NCBI GenBank assembly: GCA_028279405.1
Contig: JANQNU010000061.1
Location: forward strand, 25,331-89,330
DNA from: Phycisphaerae bacterium
Lineage (GTDB): Bacteria > Planctomycetota > Phycisphaerae > UBA1845 > Fen-1342
Reading direction: 5' to 3'
Length of the DNA stretch: 64,000 nucleotides
Below, piece by piece: positions 37,282 through 46,176 of this stretch. The notes under the pieces are model-generated. The model was not told the DNA's origin, searched no databases, and saw nothing but the letters and a program-made list of their open reading frames with translations. Each line of letters starts with the position of its first letter. Within the stretch, counting starts at the first letter, position 1. Made by a program: the position numbers and the translations under genes.

Positions 37282-37983
37282 CACGCACTCCTCATTCTCG
37301 TTGTTGTTCTTAGCGAGATGTCCAACCCGCGGAAGTCGCGCCTCAACCGCCTGACGCGCAGATGGACCCGACTGCTCCCGCCTACACCCCGATAAACGAA
37401 CGCCACGCCGACACGCGCCACGATTTTTCTCAATTGGCGCGAGAACGCGTCCTTATCGGTCTTTCAGGTTGGATTATACCATTCGCGGTGGCAGGCCAGT
37501 TCAGAATGACGGGAAGTAGTTGAATGCGCCCCTCACCCTGAAAGGGGGGCACCTCCGCTACCGAAGGGGGCGCTTGCTTGGCGTCCCATCCCTTCCAGGG
37601 ATGGAGGACTGAAGAACTCCATTGTCCGTCCCCCGACCCCAGGGTGGGGGGCCACCGGGCTCAAGGTTGGCGCCCTGGTGTATGACGAGCAGCGAGCGAG
37701 CCGGTCCGCGAGCGACGGGTTCCATTGTCTCGCGCATCCTGAACCCCTCGCTCGTGCTCGGGGCTCGTTGGGTGGCTAGGGGGGCGCCAGCGCGAGCCGC
37801 GAGCGCAAGCGAGCGGTCAATGGCGGGCGAGACGCCCACCCACTCCCGGGTTGGTGGATGTTGCTCATACCGGCAAGCGGAGCAGACGATTGCCTCGCAA
37901 AGGGCGCCTGCTCCCACCGGAGCGTAAGCGAGCGGTCGGCTTGCGGCGCCACCGCCTGTTTGGAGTGGCGCCCGTTGGTGTGT
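37282..37983. repeat. Leader with promoter, and mosaic repeat block 7
   Basis: The first 200 bases upstream of the S74 gene hold its GAGGAG site and a promoter near 37473-37482. From about 37545 the gap is repeat: GTCCC-ATCCCTTCCAGGGATGGAGGAC (about 37579-37605), CCCC-GACCCCAGGGTGGGGG (37631-37650), GCTCGTGCTCGGGGCTCGTTGGG, GGCGCCAGCGCGAGCCGCGAGCGC (37784-37807), GGCGGGCGAGACGCCC (about 37822-37837), and GCAAAGGGCGCCTGCTCCC. The GCAAAGGGCGC word is a degenerate GGGAGC hairpin. Confidence 0.75.
37473..37482 (-). promoter_or_regulatory. Extended -10 promoter of the S74 fibre gene
   Basis: Read on the minus strand the site is TGG-TATAAT, a perfect -10 hexamer with the TGn extension. Upstream hexamers at 17-19 bases (TGAACT) match -35 only partly. 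The spacing to the ATG at 37281 gives a leader of about 185 nt. It is the clearest sigma-70-like promoter in the window. Confidence 0.55.
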
Positions 37984-39039
37984 TTACGAGCAGATGTAGT
38001 AGTAGTGCAGGAAGTCGCCCTCTGCTTCCTTCACTTCCAGGCGGTCGAAGCCTGCCTCGGCAATCATGCGCTCCGCTGTCTCACGTCCCCAGGCGGTCCC
38101 GAGACCGGCTCCGCCCTGAGCGAGTGATACGGTCATGCAGTGCATGGTCGAGATGGTGTAGACGAACGGACCGAGCGGGTGGTCCATGTTTTGTTCGACG
38201 TGGCTCGAGGCCGCGATGTCCTGCATAAGGAACACGCCGTCCGGCTTGAGTGCCGTCCGAACGTTGCGCAAGACAGCGGACGGATCGCGCTGGTCGTGGA
38301 TCACGTCGAAGCCGGTGATCAGGTCGAATGTGTCGGCGGTGTCCATGACGGCGACGTCGCGCTGCTCGAAGCGCAGGTTGGAGAGCCCGAGCGTGCGGGC
38401 GCGCTCGTTCGCGAAACGGATCGTGTCTTCGCACAGATCGTAGCCAACGAACCGGCTATTCGGGAATTCGCGCGCCATCCGCAGCAGCGCGAGCCCGCGA
38501 CCACAGCCGATATCCAGTACGTCGATCCCGGCTTGCAGCCGATCGATCGTGTTCGGTGCCAGCGGCAGGATTCGCTCGGTGAGCACGCCGACGGTGGTCT
38601 GGCCGCTCTGGTCCGCCATGATTTCGTGGAACCGATGAAACTGGTCATAGTGCACGCCGCCGCCGTTCGCAAAGCGGTCGATGATATCGCTCTCGACGCG
38701 GCCCAGTTCGGCGATCCACTGCGTGATCACGGCGAGGTTCGGCGCATCGCCGCCCGCGGTCAGAAAAGGGACGTGCGCTTCCGGCAGTTGGTAACAGCGT
38801 GTCGCGGGGTCGAAGTCCACGATTCCCCCGGTCACGAGGGCACCGAGCCATTCGCGCACGTAGCGCTCCGCGCGCCCCGATTTGCGCGCGATCTCGTCAA
38901 CGGTCGCCGACCCCAGTGCGACCATCGTGTCGAACAGGCCGGTCTGGTATCCGATCGAGATCATCAGACACATTGCCCCGCCGTTCATGAACCCCAGAAT
39001 CCGCTCGCTCAGTTCCTGCCGTTCGGCAATACCCGCCAT
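37984..39039 (-). CDS. SAM-dependent methyltransferase with winged-helix N-terminus
   Basis: The 351-residue protein starts at the ATG at 39037-39039, behind AAAGGAG. An N-terminal winged-helix or dimerisation region (about 10-90) precedes a class I methyltransferase fold. Motif I, VLDIGCGRG, is at 174-182, with an acidic residue at the end of the next strand (VGYDL) and the post-I motif FDLITGFDVIHD. Together they resemble the type-12 methyltransferases seen for small molecules or lipids. The substrate is unknown. It is monocistronic in appearance, with a 196-base gap upstream without repeats. Confidence 0.85.
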   Translation of the reverse strand: MAGIAERQELSERILGFMNGGAMCLMISIGYQTGLFDTMVALGSATVDEIARKSGRAERYVREWLGALVTGGIVDFDPATRCYQLPEAHVPFLTAGGDAPNLAVITQWIAELGRVESDIIDRFANGGGVHYDQFHRFHEIMADQSGQTTVGVLTERILPLAPNTIDRLQAGIDVLDIGCGRGLALLRMAREFPNSRFVGYDLCEDTIRFANERARTLGLSNLRFEQRDVAVMDTADTFDLITGFDVIHDQRDPSAVLRNVRTALKPDGVFLMQDIAASSHVEQNMDHPLGPFVYTISTMHCMTVSLAQGGAGLGTAWGRETAERMIAEAGFDRLEVKEAEGDFLHYYYICS

Positions 39040-39235
39040 ACAACGCTCTCCTTTGTTCGATTGGATTGGCGCCTGCCAGACGTCTGGTGCGCGCCCCTTA
39101 TCACTCATGCGACGAAATCCGGCACGATACACGCCGCAATTCGGTCGTCGTCGAGTAAGGAAATTGGCGCTCGGCGGCGGGATCTGTCGCGAGAATCCGC
39201 TCGCGGCCGCGCAGGATCGCGCCCGTGCCGCAGCG

Positions 39236-39670
39236 CTAGCGCTTGGCGGTAGTGGCTTGCAGCGCGCTCGCTTGTGATCGAAGCGTGGCGAGCTTGCGCG
39301 GGGAGTGTTCTTTGAGCAATTGGTAGATTCGCATCGCGCGGCCATTCTCGGGCAGGGTCAGCACTTCGCGACGAATCGGCGGGGCGCGGTCGGCAACAAC
39401 CGTCGCCGCCGACTCCCAGATCGTCGTCAGCAATTGCCGTCGTTGCGGGTCCTGGTGCCGCCACCAATCCGCACGCCGAACCAAATCGGAACCGCTGCGC
39501 GTGGCGCTCAGGGTCTCCCATTCCTGCCGATCGGCCATCACGTCCTCGTGCGGCCGGTCCGGGAGTCGCGCACGATCCGCCGATCCCAGCGACTGACTCA
39601 GCCACCAGCCGCAGGCGGCACCAACCACCAGCATCGCCGCGTATCGCCAAGGATGGAATCTTACGGGCAT
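39236..39670 (-). CDS. Membrane-anchored protein of the sigma-factor operon
   Basis: The 144-residue product from the ATG at 39668-39670 has one N-terminal membrane segment (YAAMLVVGAACGWWLS) and an Arg-rich soluble part with charged helices. A GTG four codons upstream is also possible but has no better site. It follows the anti-sigma factor gene with at most a few bases between them. No family is recognised. Its place in the sigma/anti-sigma operon suggests a role in regulated signalling or in stress-envelope homeostasis. Low complexity is absent, and codon use is normal. Confidence 0.7.
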   Translation of the reverse strand: MPVRFHPWRYAAMLVVGAACGWWLSQSLGSADRARLPDRPHEDVMADRQEWETLSATRSGSDLVRRADWWRHQDPQRRQLLTTIWESAATVVADRAPPIRREVLTLPENGRAMRIYQLLKEHSPRKLATLRSQASALQATTAKR

Positions 39671-39674
39671 CGTT

Positions 39675-40133
39675 TCACTCACCGGCCAGCATATCGGTCA
39701 GGATCCGGACGGTCTCGCAATCGTCTACCAGCCACGGGTGCTCGTGGAACACGTGCAGCGCGGTACGCTGCGCCGGCGACAAATCGACCACCGCCGGGCG
39801 CTGTGGGCCCGTCGTCGTCGCCACACGCTGCAAAACCGCTCCAGCCAGCAAGCCCACCAGCAGACATGTGAACAGGGCCACCCCGCGCCGCCCCGTGCGC
39901 TTGCCCGCATCGAACTGGGCTTCCGTACGCCGAACGACATCTTCGAGCCGGATCGCGGCCGCTTCTGATGGCCCAGCGAGCGCCAGAATCGAACTCATCC
40001 GACGTTCCGCCTCGAGTGCCTGTCGACAGGCCGCACAGCGCGAAAGGTGGCTCTCCACGCTCCGCCTTGCCGACTCATCCAGGTGGTCGCGAAGGTAGTC
40101 CCGAATCGTTTCGAGATTGAGGTGCTGGCTCAT
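39675..40133 (-). CDS. Zinc-binding anti-sigma factor
   Basis: The 152-residue protein has the zf-HC2 anti-sigma motif H29-x3-C33-x2-C36 (SHLSRCAACRQAL), a membrane segment (about 84-101, VALFTCLLVGLLAGAVL) and a periplasmic tail. This is the standard layout of a transmembrane ZAS-type anti-sigma factor that sequesters the ECF sigma encoded upstream. It lies 25 bases after the sigma gene. Confidence 0.9.
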   Translation of the reverse strand: MSQHLNLETIRDYLRDHLDESARRSVESHLSRCAACRQALEAERRMSSILALAGPSEAAAIRLEDVVRRTEAQFDAGKRTGRRGVALFTCLLVGLLAGAVLQRVATTTGPQRPAVVDLSPAQRTALHVFHEHPWLVDDCETVRILTDMLAGE

Positions 40134-40158
40134 TTGTCGTAGCGCGCGATCTGCCGGA

Positions 40159-40788
40159 TCAGCTCATCAGGTCCGCGAGGCGCTCACGCAGACGCTGCCG
40201 CGCGCGGGTGAGCAGCGATCGAACCGCCTCGACGGTTACATCCATCACGCCGGCGATCTGCTCATACGATAAATCCTCGTATTGAAACAGCGTCAGGGCA
40301 ATCCGCTGATTCGCAGGCAATTCCTCGATCGCACGCGCGACCTGCGTTCGCAGCTCGTCGCGATCGACAATGCCCGCCGGATTGCTCTCCCGACGGTCGA
40401 CGACCTCGAGATCGTTCTCCTCGTTCACGCTGACGCGCAGTCGCTGATCGGCGCGGCCCAGGTGGTTGAGGGCGACATTGGTCGCAACCCGGTACAACCA
40501 GGTCGAGAAACGCGCCGTCGGACGGTACTCCGCCGCGCTGTGCAACACGCGAACGAACACGTCCTGAACGAGATCTTCGATTGAGCGCGACTGGCGAACC
40601 AGACGCGCAATGTAACGCGTGACCCGCTCCGCGTTGCGCCGAATCAGCGTACCTGCCGCCTGATCGTCGCCCTCACGGACGCGGAGCATCAACTGCGTAT
40701 CGAAATCGTCGAGGTACGAGGCCGGTGCCTTTTGCTCCACTTGCCGTGCAGCGACACTCCTCACCTTTTCGAGCTGTGCATCCACCAT
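40159..40788 (-). CDS. ECF-type RNA polymerase sigma factor
   Basis: A 209-residue sigma-70 family factor with only regions 2 and 4. Region 2 (about 42-118) includes RYIARLVRQSRSIEDLVQDVFVRVL, the -10 recognition helix region ending FSTWLYRVATN, and region 4 (about 145-200) has the HTH SYEQIAGVMDVTVEAVRSLL. The encoded partner is the anti-sigma factor directly downstream. The N-terminal 30 residues are variable. It should direct transcription of its own regulon. The divergent gap to dut is 160 bases. Confidence 0.93.
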   Translation of the reverse strand: MVDAQLEKVRSVAARQVEQKAPASYLDDFDTQLMLRVREGDDQAAGTLIRRNAERVTRYIARLVRQSRSIEDLVQDVFVRVLHSAAEYRPTARFSTWLYRVATNVALNHLGRADQRLRVSVNEENDLEVVDRRESNPAGIVDRDELRTQVARAIEELPANQRIALTLFQYEDLSYEQIAGVMDVTVEAVRSLLTRARQRLRERLADLMS

Positions 40789-40948
40789 AAACCCAGCGCT
40801 CCCAATACGAGCTGCACTTCACTATATCGCCGATTTCCGGTCGCGGCCAGAAAAATCTCGGACGCCCACAGGAGTTGCACGAAAGTCCACGTATACTGGC
40901 CGCGCTCGAATTGAATCGACACGACACCGCATCATGGAGAACCGCCCG

Positions 40949-41398
40949 ATGTCCGCCCTCCGCTTGAAGGTCACCCGCAAACCCGGCACCGAGGATCTGC
41001 CGCTGCCGGCCTATCAGACCGCCCATTCCGCCGGCTTGGATCTCTATGCGGCAAATGACGCACCTGTGTTCATTTCCCCAGGGGAAATCAAGCTGATCCC
41101 GACGGGCCTGTTCGTCGAGATCCCGGAAGGGCATGAGGGGCAAGTCCGGGCCCGGAGCGGGCTGGCGCTCAAGCATGGACTGATGCTTCCCAACGCACCG
41201 GGGACGATCGATGCGGACTACCGCGGCGAGCTGCAGGTCATCCTCGCGAATTGCGGCCCGGAACCGTTCACGATCACTCGCGGCATGCGATTCGCGCAGC
41301 TCGTCATCACCCAGTACGCCCGTGTAACCGTCGAGCCCGTGACGGCCCTCGCAGAGTCAACCCGCGGGACCGGCGGCTTCGGTCATACCGGAACCTAA
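40949..41398 (+). CDS. dut: Deoxyuridine 5'-triphosphate nucleotidohydrolase
   Basis: The 149-residue homotrimeric dUTPase hydrolyses dUTP to dUMP. All five motifs are visible: motif 1 AGLDLYA (near 29), motif 2 RARSGLALKHG (near 69), motif 3 GTIDADYRGEL with the catalytic Asp (near 84), motif 4 GMRFAQLVI and motif 5 RGTGGFGHTG at the C-terminus. The start at 40949 has GGAG nine bases before it. The ATG at 40934, five codons upstream, has none. Confidence 0.95.
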   Translation: MSALRLKVTRKPGTEDLPLPAYQTAHSAGLDLYAANDAPVFISPGEIKLIPTGLFVEIPEGHEGQVRARSGLALKHGLMLPNAPGTIDADYRGELQVILANCGPEPFTITRGMRFAQLVITQYARVTVEPVTALAESTRGTGGFGHTGT

Positions 41399-41609
41399 CG
41401 GCTGTTGCTCCGTACCGACTTGCCAGGCATCGAACAAGGCGAGCCCCGAGCGCCAGCGAGCGGTCAATGGCGGGCGGGACGCCCAGCGCACCCTGGGGGC
41501 CGTTCTTACCGGGGCAAGCAGCGTAGATGCTTGCCTCGCAAACGGAGCTTGCTCCCCCGTCGCCGTCGCTCCGGGGTTGTATTGCGGTGGCTTGCCTCCT
41601 ACCGACTCG
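41399..41609. repeat. Mosaic palindromic repeat block 8
   Basis: The convergent gap between dut and ispB carries CGAGCCC-CGAGCGCCAGCGAGCGG (about 41440-41463), GGCGGGCGGGACGCCC, GCAAGCAGCGTAGATGCTTGCC (41515-41536), and GCAAACGGAGCTTGCTCCCC (about 41537-41556). The hairpins sit between the two stops. No gene. Confidence 0.85.
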
Positions 41610-42605
41610 CTAGCGGTTTCGTTCGATCACGTAGTCGGCCATGATTCCCAGGACGTTCCGTGCCTCGGATGCCGGCAGCGTCGCGAGCGCGAAGCGCGCT
41701 GCCTGCACGTGCTCGGAAGCGACGTTGCGTGCATACTCCAGGCTGCCGGCCGCCCGCAAGTCGGGAACGAGCGTTGCGGACCCGTGATTGGCGGGGTCGA
41801 CGAGCCTGTGCCGCATGCGCTCGGCGTCGGCCGGCGTTGCGTTCCGCAGATAGTGGATCAGTGGCAGTGTGAGCTTGCCCTTCTGCACATCGCGTCCGAC
41901 CGACTTGCCCACGGTCGATTCCTTTCCCGTCAGATCGAGCATGTCGTCGACGATCTGAAAGGCGATGCCGAGCGACACGCCGTAGCCGCGAAGCTGCTCT
42001 ACCGTCGCCGCATCTGCGCCTGCGGCCCACGCGCCGAGTTCGCAGCAGGTGCCGATCAGCGACGCGGTCTTCCGCTTGATGATTTCGAGGTAGAGCGTTT
42101 CGGACAGGTCGAGATTGTCGCGGTTCGCGACCTGCATCATCTCGCCCTCGCAGACCTCATTGGTCGTCCGGCCGATGCGGCGCGACGCCATCTGCGAGTC
42201 CAGCGAGCTGCACAGGTGAAACGCGTGCGAGATCAGAAAATCACCCAGCAAGACGGCGCGCTCGTTGCCCCAGAGGTGGTTGACCGTCGGAACCCGCCGA
42301 CGAACCTCTGACTCATCGAGAATGTCATCATGGACCAGGGTCGCGATATGGACCATCTCGACCACCGCCGCCAGGACGTGGTGTTCATCACGGATACCGC
42401 CGCTGGCCTGCCCGCTCAGCAACAGCAGCACGGGCCGCAGCATCTTGCCGTGATAACGCGCGACCTGGGCGCACAACTCATCGATGAACACCTGGTCGCT
42501 GGCCAGCTCCTGTCGGAAGACTTCGAGGGCCAGATCGAGATCCGCCGCGATCGGCGAATAAAGCTCCTGAAGCGGTATCACGTGTGAATCAGGTTGCGTC
42601 GGCAC
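41610..42605 (-). CDS. Polyprenyl diphosphate synthase (trans-prenyltransferase)
   Basis: The 331-residue protein condenses isopentenyl diphosphate units, most likely to make quinone side-chain precursors. Both aspartate-rich motifs are visible: the first DDILD at 93-97 and the second DDMLD near 220-224, with the conserved LRPVLLLLSGQA helix and KTASLIGTC segment. The GTG start at 42603-42605 has GGGAG upstream. A second GTG is at 42581. The residue at the fifth position before the first motif is Met (MVHIATL), which does not clearly fix chain length. It resembles IspB-type octaprenyl synthases. Confidence 0.9.
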   Translation of the reverse strand: MPTQPDSHVIPLQELYSPIAADLDLALEVFRQELASDQVFIDELCAQVARYHGKMLRPVLLLLSGQASGGIRDEHHVLAAVVEMVHIATLVHDDILDESEVRRRVPTVNHLWGNERAVLLGDFLISHAFHLCSSLDSQMASRRIGRTTNEVCEGEMMQVANRDNLDLSETLYLEIIKRKTASLIGTCCELGAWAAGADAATVEQLRGYGVSLGIAFQIVDDMLDLTGKESTVGKSVGRDVQKGKLTLPLIHYLRNATPADAERMRHRLVDPANHGSATLVPDLRAAGSLEYARNVASEHVQAARFALATLPASEARNVLGIMADYVIERNR

Positions 42606-43157
42606 GATAGCTCCCGCGTCACAGACTGCCCGAGACCGCTTCCACTAACGGTCTCGCAAGCTGCCGTCGTACCTGGCTCGCCGATCGGTCGACGATGGAC
42701 TTCGGCACCGTTATTGTTCCGGCGGGACCGATACTGTCCAGTTCGTTCAGTATCTTTCACAACGAATGAAAACGTTGAATGACCTGAAACCCGGGTGGTC
42801 GATCGCGCCGAAAGTCCCACAAAGGATAGGACCAATGGGCGTCGTCGGCAACCGCGAGGTTTTGGTGCTCCAGGGGTTCAACTTTCGCCAGGACGTCCCA
42901 GGCCAGCTCGCGCACCTGGATCCCCTCGCTCGCGCTCGGGGCTCGTTGTGTGGAGGATCTGTTTCGCGTCGGGGCCTGTGGCGTAGACACAGGCCTCGCA
43001 AAGGGAGCTTGCTCCCCCCTCGCTCGCGCTCGGGGCTCGTTTGTTGAGTGTCTGGTTCGCGCTGGGGCCTGCGGCTTATACACAGGCCTCGCAAAGGGAG
43101 CTTGCTCCCTCCTCGCTCGCGCTCGGGGCTCGTTGCGTGGAAGCCGGGGAACGCACC
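42606..43157. repeat. Upstream region of the prenyl synthase and mosaic repeat block 9
   Basis: Adjacent to the synthase gene are two inverted repeats, CGAGACCG...CGGTCTCG (42631-42656) and GATACTG...CAGTATC (42730-42754), which may act in its leader or as operators. From about 42910 the gap is repeat: two similar arms with CCCCTCGCTCGCGCTCGGGG (42912-42943, 43018-43037), GGCGTAGACACAGGCC, and the hairpin GGGAGC-tt-GCTCCC (43003-43016, 43093-43106). Frames through the block are not genes. Confidence 0.75.
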
Positions 43158-44003
43158 CTACGGCTGTTTTGACGCGCCTGAGCCGGCCGTCTCGTTGTCC
43201 CAGCCGGCGTGTTCGCGGGTCGGGTCGATCTTCAGGTACTTCGAGAGAAATGCGACCGCGAGATAGATCGGGCCGGTGTCGATGAGTGCCGCGGCGACCT
43301 TGAACGCGTAGCCGCCACCGATCAGCAGCAGCATGTCGTGCAGCGTTCTCTCGCCCGCCGAGAACTGTGCCCAGAACGTGATGAAGATCACGAGGGTGGT
43401 GTCGACCAATTGGCTGGTCATGGTACTGGCGTTGTTCCGCAACCACAGGTGTCGCCCGCGGGTAAGCCGTTTCCAGAAGTGGAACACATAGACATCGCAG
43501 AGCTGCGCGGCCAGGTACGCGACCATCGACGCAACGACCGAGGCAGCGGTCAGGCCATAAATGATGTCGAAGACCTCGACGTTTTTCCCCTCCAGCACCG
43601 TTCCCCCAGGGAGCGCGACCGGCGATGCCAGCTCCATGTCCTGCCAGGGCGGGTTGGCGAGCCCGATGCCCGGAAGCGACGCGCCCAGCGCCATCGTCGC
43701 GATTACCAGCCCGTTTACGAGCAGCCCCACGAGCACGACGAACGCCGCGCGTCGGCGGCCGTAGAACTCGCCGATCAGGTCGGTGCAGAAGAATGTCAGC
43801 GGATAGGGAAGCACGCCGATCGCGACGACGATCGGGATCGAGCCGCCGCCGAGCCAGGGCACGTCGAGGAGCTTGATGAAGCGGCTGATGCCGATGATAT
43901 TCAGCATCGCCATCGCGCCGATGAAAAGGCCCGCCAGCACGAGGAACACCCGCTCGCGTCGTTCATGCAGGCGCTCGTCGACGAACTCGTACGGTAGCGA
44001 CAT
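43158..44003 (-). CDS. Queuosine-precursor transporter, VUT family
   Basis: A 281-residue polytopic membrane protein of the YhhQ type. Hydrophobic segments begin near 23, 56, 88, and 160 and 205, with the typical TFFCTDLIGEFYGRRRA loop near residue 72 and a SQLVDTTLVIFITFWAQFSAGE region near 200. These patterns match VUT-family proteins that take up 7-cyano-7-deazaguanine. The ATG at 44001-44003 was chosen over a GTG two codons earlier. The C-terminal tail (NETAGSGASKQP) runs up to a repeat block. Confidence 0.9.
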   Translation of the reverse strand: MSLPYEFVDERLHERRERVFLVLAGLFIGAMAMLNIIGISRFIKLLDVPWLGGGSIPIVVAIGVLPYPLTFFCTDLIGEFYGRRRAAFVVLVGLLVNGLVIATMALGASLPGIGLANPPWQDMELASPVALPGGTVLEGKNVEVFDIIYGLTAASVVASMVAYLAAQLCDVYVFHFWKRLTRGRHLWLRNNASTMTSQLVDTTLVIFITFWAQFSAGERTLHDMLLLIGGGYAFKVAAALIDTGPIYLAVAFLSKYLKIDPTREHAGWDNETAGSGASKQP

Positions 44004-44103
44004 GGGCACCCAGGGTACGAAGCCCGGAAATCGCCGTCAACGGGAACGCGCTACGGCGACAAAGGAATGAAAGGCGGCATCTCGGGCACCGGAGCGGACA
44101 TGC

Positions 44104-44131
44104 TTTACCGCTACCCGATCTCGGCTATGAT
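44104..44131 (+). promoter_or_regulatory. Probable promoter of the glycan-like operon
   Basis: TTTACC (44104-44109) and TATGAT (44126-44131) are spaced by 16 bases and form a plausible sigma-70-like promoter. The inferred start gives a leader of about 75-80 nt before the ATG at 44216. No other promoter-like pair is closer. Confidence 0.4.
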
Positions 44132-44215
44132 GCCTCCGGGCTGCGGCCCCCGGGACCGTTTCGATCGGACGTCGGTGTGCGTCATCCCGTATCGAACCTA
44201 CGATCAGGACTGAAC

Positions 44216-45406
44216 ATGGCAGCACAAGCAACGCTATCACCACCACCCCGTGACGTGTCGGCGAGCGCGATCGAGCCCACAGCGTTTCAGCGCACACTGC
44301 GCGAGCACCTGCTGGCAGGGGCCAGCTGGCTGCTCAGCACTGTATCGGCCACCAATGGGGCGGGTTCGTCGGCATTCTATTCGCGCCCGCTACGGCCGCG
44401 CACCGGCTGGGCCGAGGCGTGCCCAAAGAGTACCGGCTACATCATCCCGACCTTGTATGACCTGGCCGAACACACCGGAGTGCCGGTCTATGCCGAGCGC
44501 GCCGGTCAGCTCGCGAACTGGCTGTTGAGCGTTCAGCATTATGACGGAGCACTTCCCGAAGCGATCCGGAACAACGAGCCCGTTGATCGTTCGGTGTTCG
44601 GCACCGGGCAGGCGATACTGGGTTGGGTCACCGCCTATCGCGTTGCGCACGATCGTAGGCACCTGGATGCCGCGGTTCGTGCCGCCGATTGGCTGGTACA
44701 GCACTTTGATGTCAATGCGTGCACATGGGTGCGATTCACCATGAGCCTCGGCTACGCGCCAGCCTACTTTACCCGGGTCGCGTGGCCGTTGCTCGAGCTG
44801 CGCTCGCTGCACGACGAGCCGGCGTACACACAGGTTGCGTCCAAGGTGCTGGACCAGATCAGCTCCTGGCAGCATGACAGCGGCGCGATCGATCATTGCG
44901 GCGAACACCGCGGACAGACCGCCAGCACGCACACGATCGGATACACGTTACGCGGGTTGCTCGAATCGGCCCGTTTGCTGGGGGATGACGGCGACGGCCA
45001 TGCGGAGACGGTCCGCAATGCCGCCCAGGCGCTCCTTGCGGATTTCGCGGCGTCGGGTTCGCTGGCGGGCGCCTACGACACCGACTGTGCGCCCGTTCGC
45101 TCGTTTACCTGCCCTTCAGGAAGTGCCCAGATCGCGACGATCTGGCTCACGCTCGCGCAGCAGGATGGCAACAACCATCTGTTGAACGCGGCGTTGAACC
45201 TGGTCGAGCGCACGATGGCACACCAGTGCATGCACCCCATGGACGCCGAGTGCAAGGGGGCGGTTCCGGGCAGCGTTCCGCTGACCGGGGAGTTTGCGCC
45301 GCTCCGCTACCCGAACCGCGCGACGAATTTCTTCGTAGAGGCACTATTATTGGCTGACCGTCGAATCCGCGAGCTGCTGGAGAACGGACCATGCGCATCG
45401 TCCTGA
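44216..45406 (+). CDS. (alpha/alpha)-toroid protein, first gene of a glycan-like operon
   Basis: A 396-residue soluble protein with repeated Trp/His-rich helical hairpins, including GWAEACPKSTGYIIPTLYDL near residue 65, QAILGWVTAY, HDSGAIDHCG, a HTIGYTLRGLLESARL segment and RATNFFVEALL at the C-terminus. Such an arrangement indicates a toroid of six or seven helix pairs as in carbohydrate-processing or terpene-cyclase-like enzymes. I cannot place it in a named family. AGGA precedes the ATG. The stop overlaps the next start by 16 bases, so it is translationally linked to the operon. Confidence 0.75.
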   Translation: MAAQATLSPPPRDVSASAIEPTAFQRTLREHLLAGASWLLSTVSATNGAGSSAFYSRPLRPRTGWAEACPKSTGYIIPTLYDLAEHTGVPVYAERAGQLANWLLSVQHYDGALPEAIRNNEPVDRSVFGTGQAILGWVTAYRVAHDRRHLDAAVRAADWLVQHFDVNACTWVRFTMSLGYAPAYFTRVAWPLLELRSLHDEPAYTQVASKVLDQISSWQHDSGAIDHCGEHRGQTASTHTIGYTLRGLLESARLLGDDGDGHAETVRNAAQALLADFAASGSLAGAYDTDCAPVRSFTCPSGSAQIATIWLTLAQQDGNNHLLNAALNLVERTMAHQCMHPMDAECKGAVPGSVPLTGEFAPLRYPNRATNFFVEALLLADRRIRELLENGPCASS

Positions 45407-46176
45407 CAACCGATTGTGGCCGCGACCTGGCGACCATCGCGTTGATCCACCGATTGACCGCCGAGGGGCACTCGGTCGTGCTGGTCGTGGAACGGCGCGG
45501 TTTTTCACTGCAGGGATTCGTGCAGGGCGGCGGCTGGCAGAACTGGTGGCGAAATCTGCTGACGCGTCCGCAGCAGGACGTGGCACAGGAAGGCCAGGCG
45601 GCGCTGATTCGCGCGTTGGATCAGGAAGGTGTCGTCGACCGTACCGTCGAAGCGGCATGTGCCCGTGTGAGTGCAAAGCACATGCGGATTGCATGCGTCA
45701 ATCACGATAGCGCGCTGATGGAACTGGCTGCCCAGCGACCGGATCTCGTCCTGTGTCTCGGGTCGCAGACTGTGTCCGCGGACGGGCTCAACATCCCGTT
45801 CGGGGTCCTGCGCGTCTGCACGGCGGCGCCCGAGCACGTGGACGGTGCGGACCCGTTGAGCTGGTCGATCGTCAGTGGCCATTCGCCGTGCGTATCGATC
45901 GTCTCGGTCGTTCCGGGTATGCCGGTCGGCGAGGAGCATGCACGTCGGGCCGTGCCGGTCGACGGCGTGCAGAGTCTGGCGGCCCTGCGGGCCGCTGCGC
46001 AACTGACCGCGCTCGAGTTGGTGCCAAGCGTCGTGCGGGATCTGGCTGCCGGTGACAGCGCTACCGACTCACTCGATTTGCACGGGGCGGAGACGTATGC
46101 CCCGATGGCTACCGCCTTGCGTGAGGTCGTCGATCGCTGGGTGGCGGACGGCCGCGTCGCCGCGCTTCGGGGATGA
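45391..46176 (+). CDS. Formyltransferase-fold protein with degenerate active site
   Basis: A 261-residue protein with an N-terminal Rossmann-like half and the core ACVNHDSALMELAAQRPDLVL...LNIPFGVLRVC, which aligns by position with the formyl transferase signature PDLIV...P.G.INIHPSLLP. At the usual N-x-H-x-S site it reads R-V-C-T-A, so the catalytic Asn and His are absent. It may bind a sugar nucleotide without transferring formyl, or use another activity. It overlaps both neighbours, with 16 bases at the start and ATGA at the end. Confidence 0.65.
   Translation: MRIVLTTDCGRDLATIALIHRLTAEGHSVVLVVERRGFSLQGFVQGGGWQNWWRNLLTRPQQDVAQEGQAALIRALDQEGVVDRTVEAACARVSAKHMRIACVNHDSALMELAAQRPDLVLCLGSQTVSADGLNIPFGVLRVCTAAPEHVDGADPLSWSIVSGHSPCVSIVSVVPGMPVGEEHARRAVPVDGVQSLAALRAAAQLTALELVPSVVRDLAAGDSATDSLDLHGAETYAPMATALREVVDRWVADGRVAALRG

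Noticed and set aside
42766..43047. A 93-codon plus-strand frame in the gap near the prenyl synthase
   Set aside because: Its second half is encoded by repeat modules (recurring LARARGS and HRPRKGSLLPPRS strings that also appear in other blocks), so it is not a gene.
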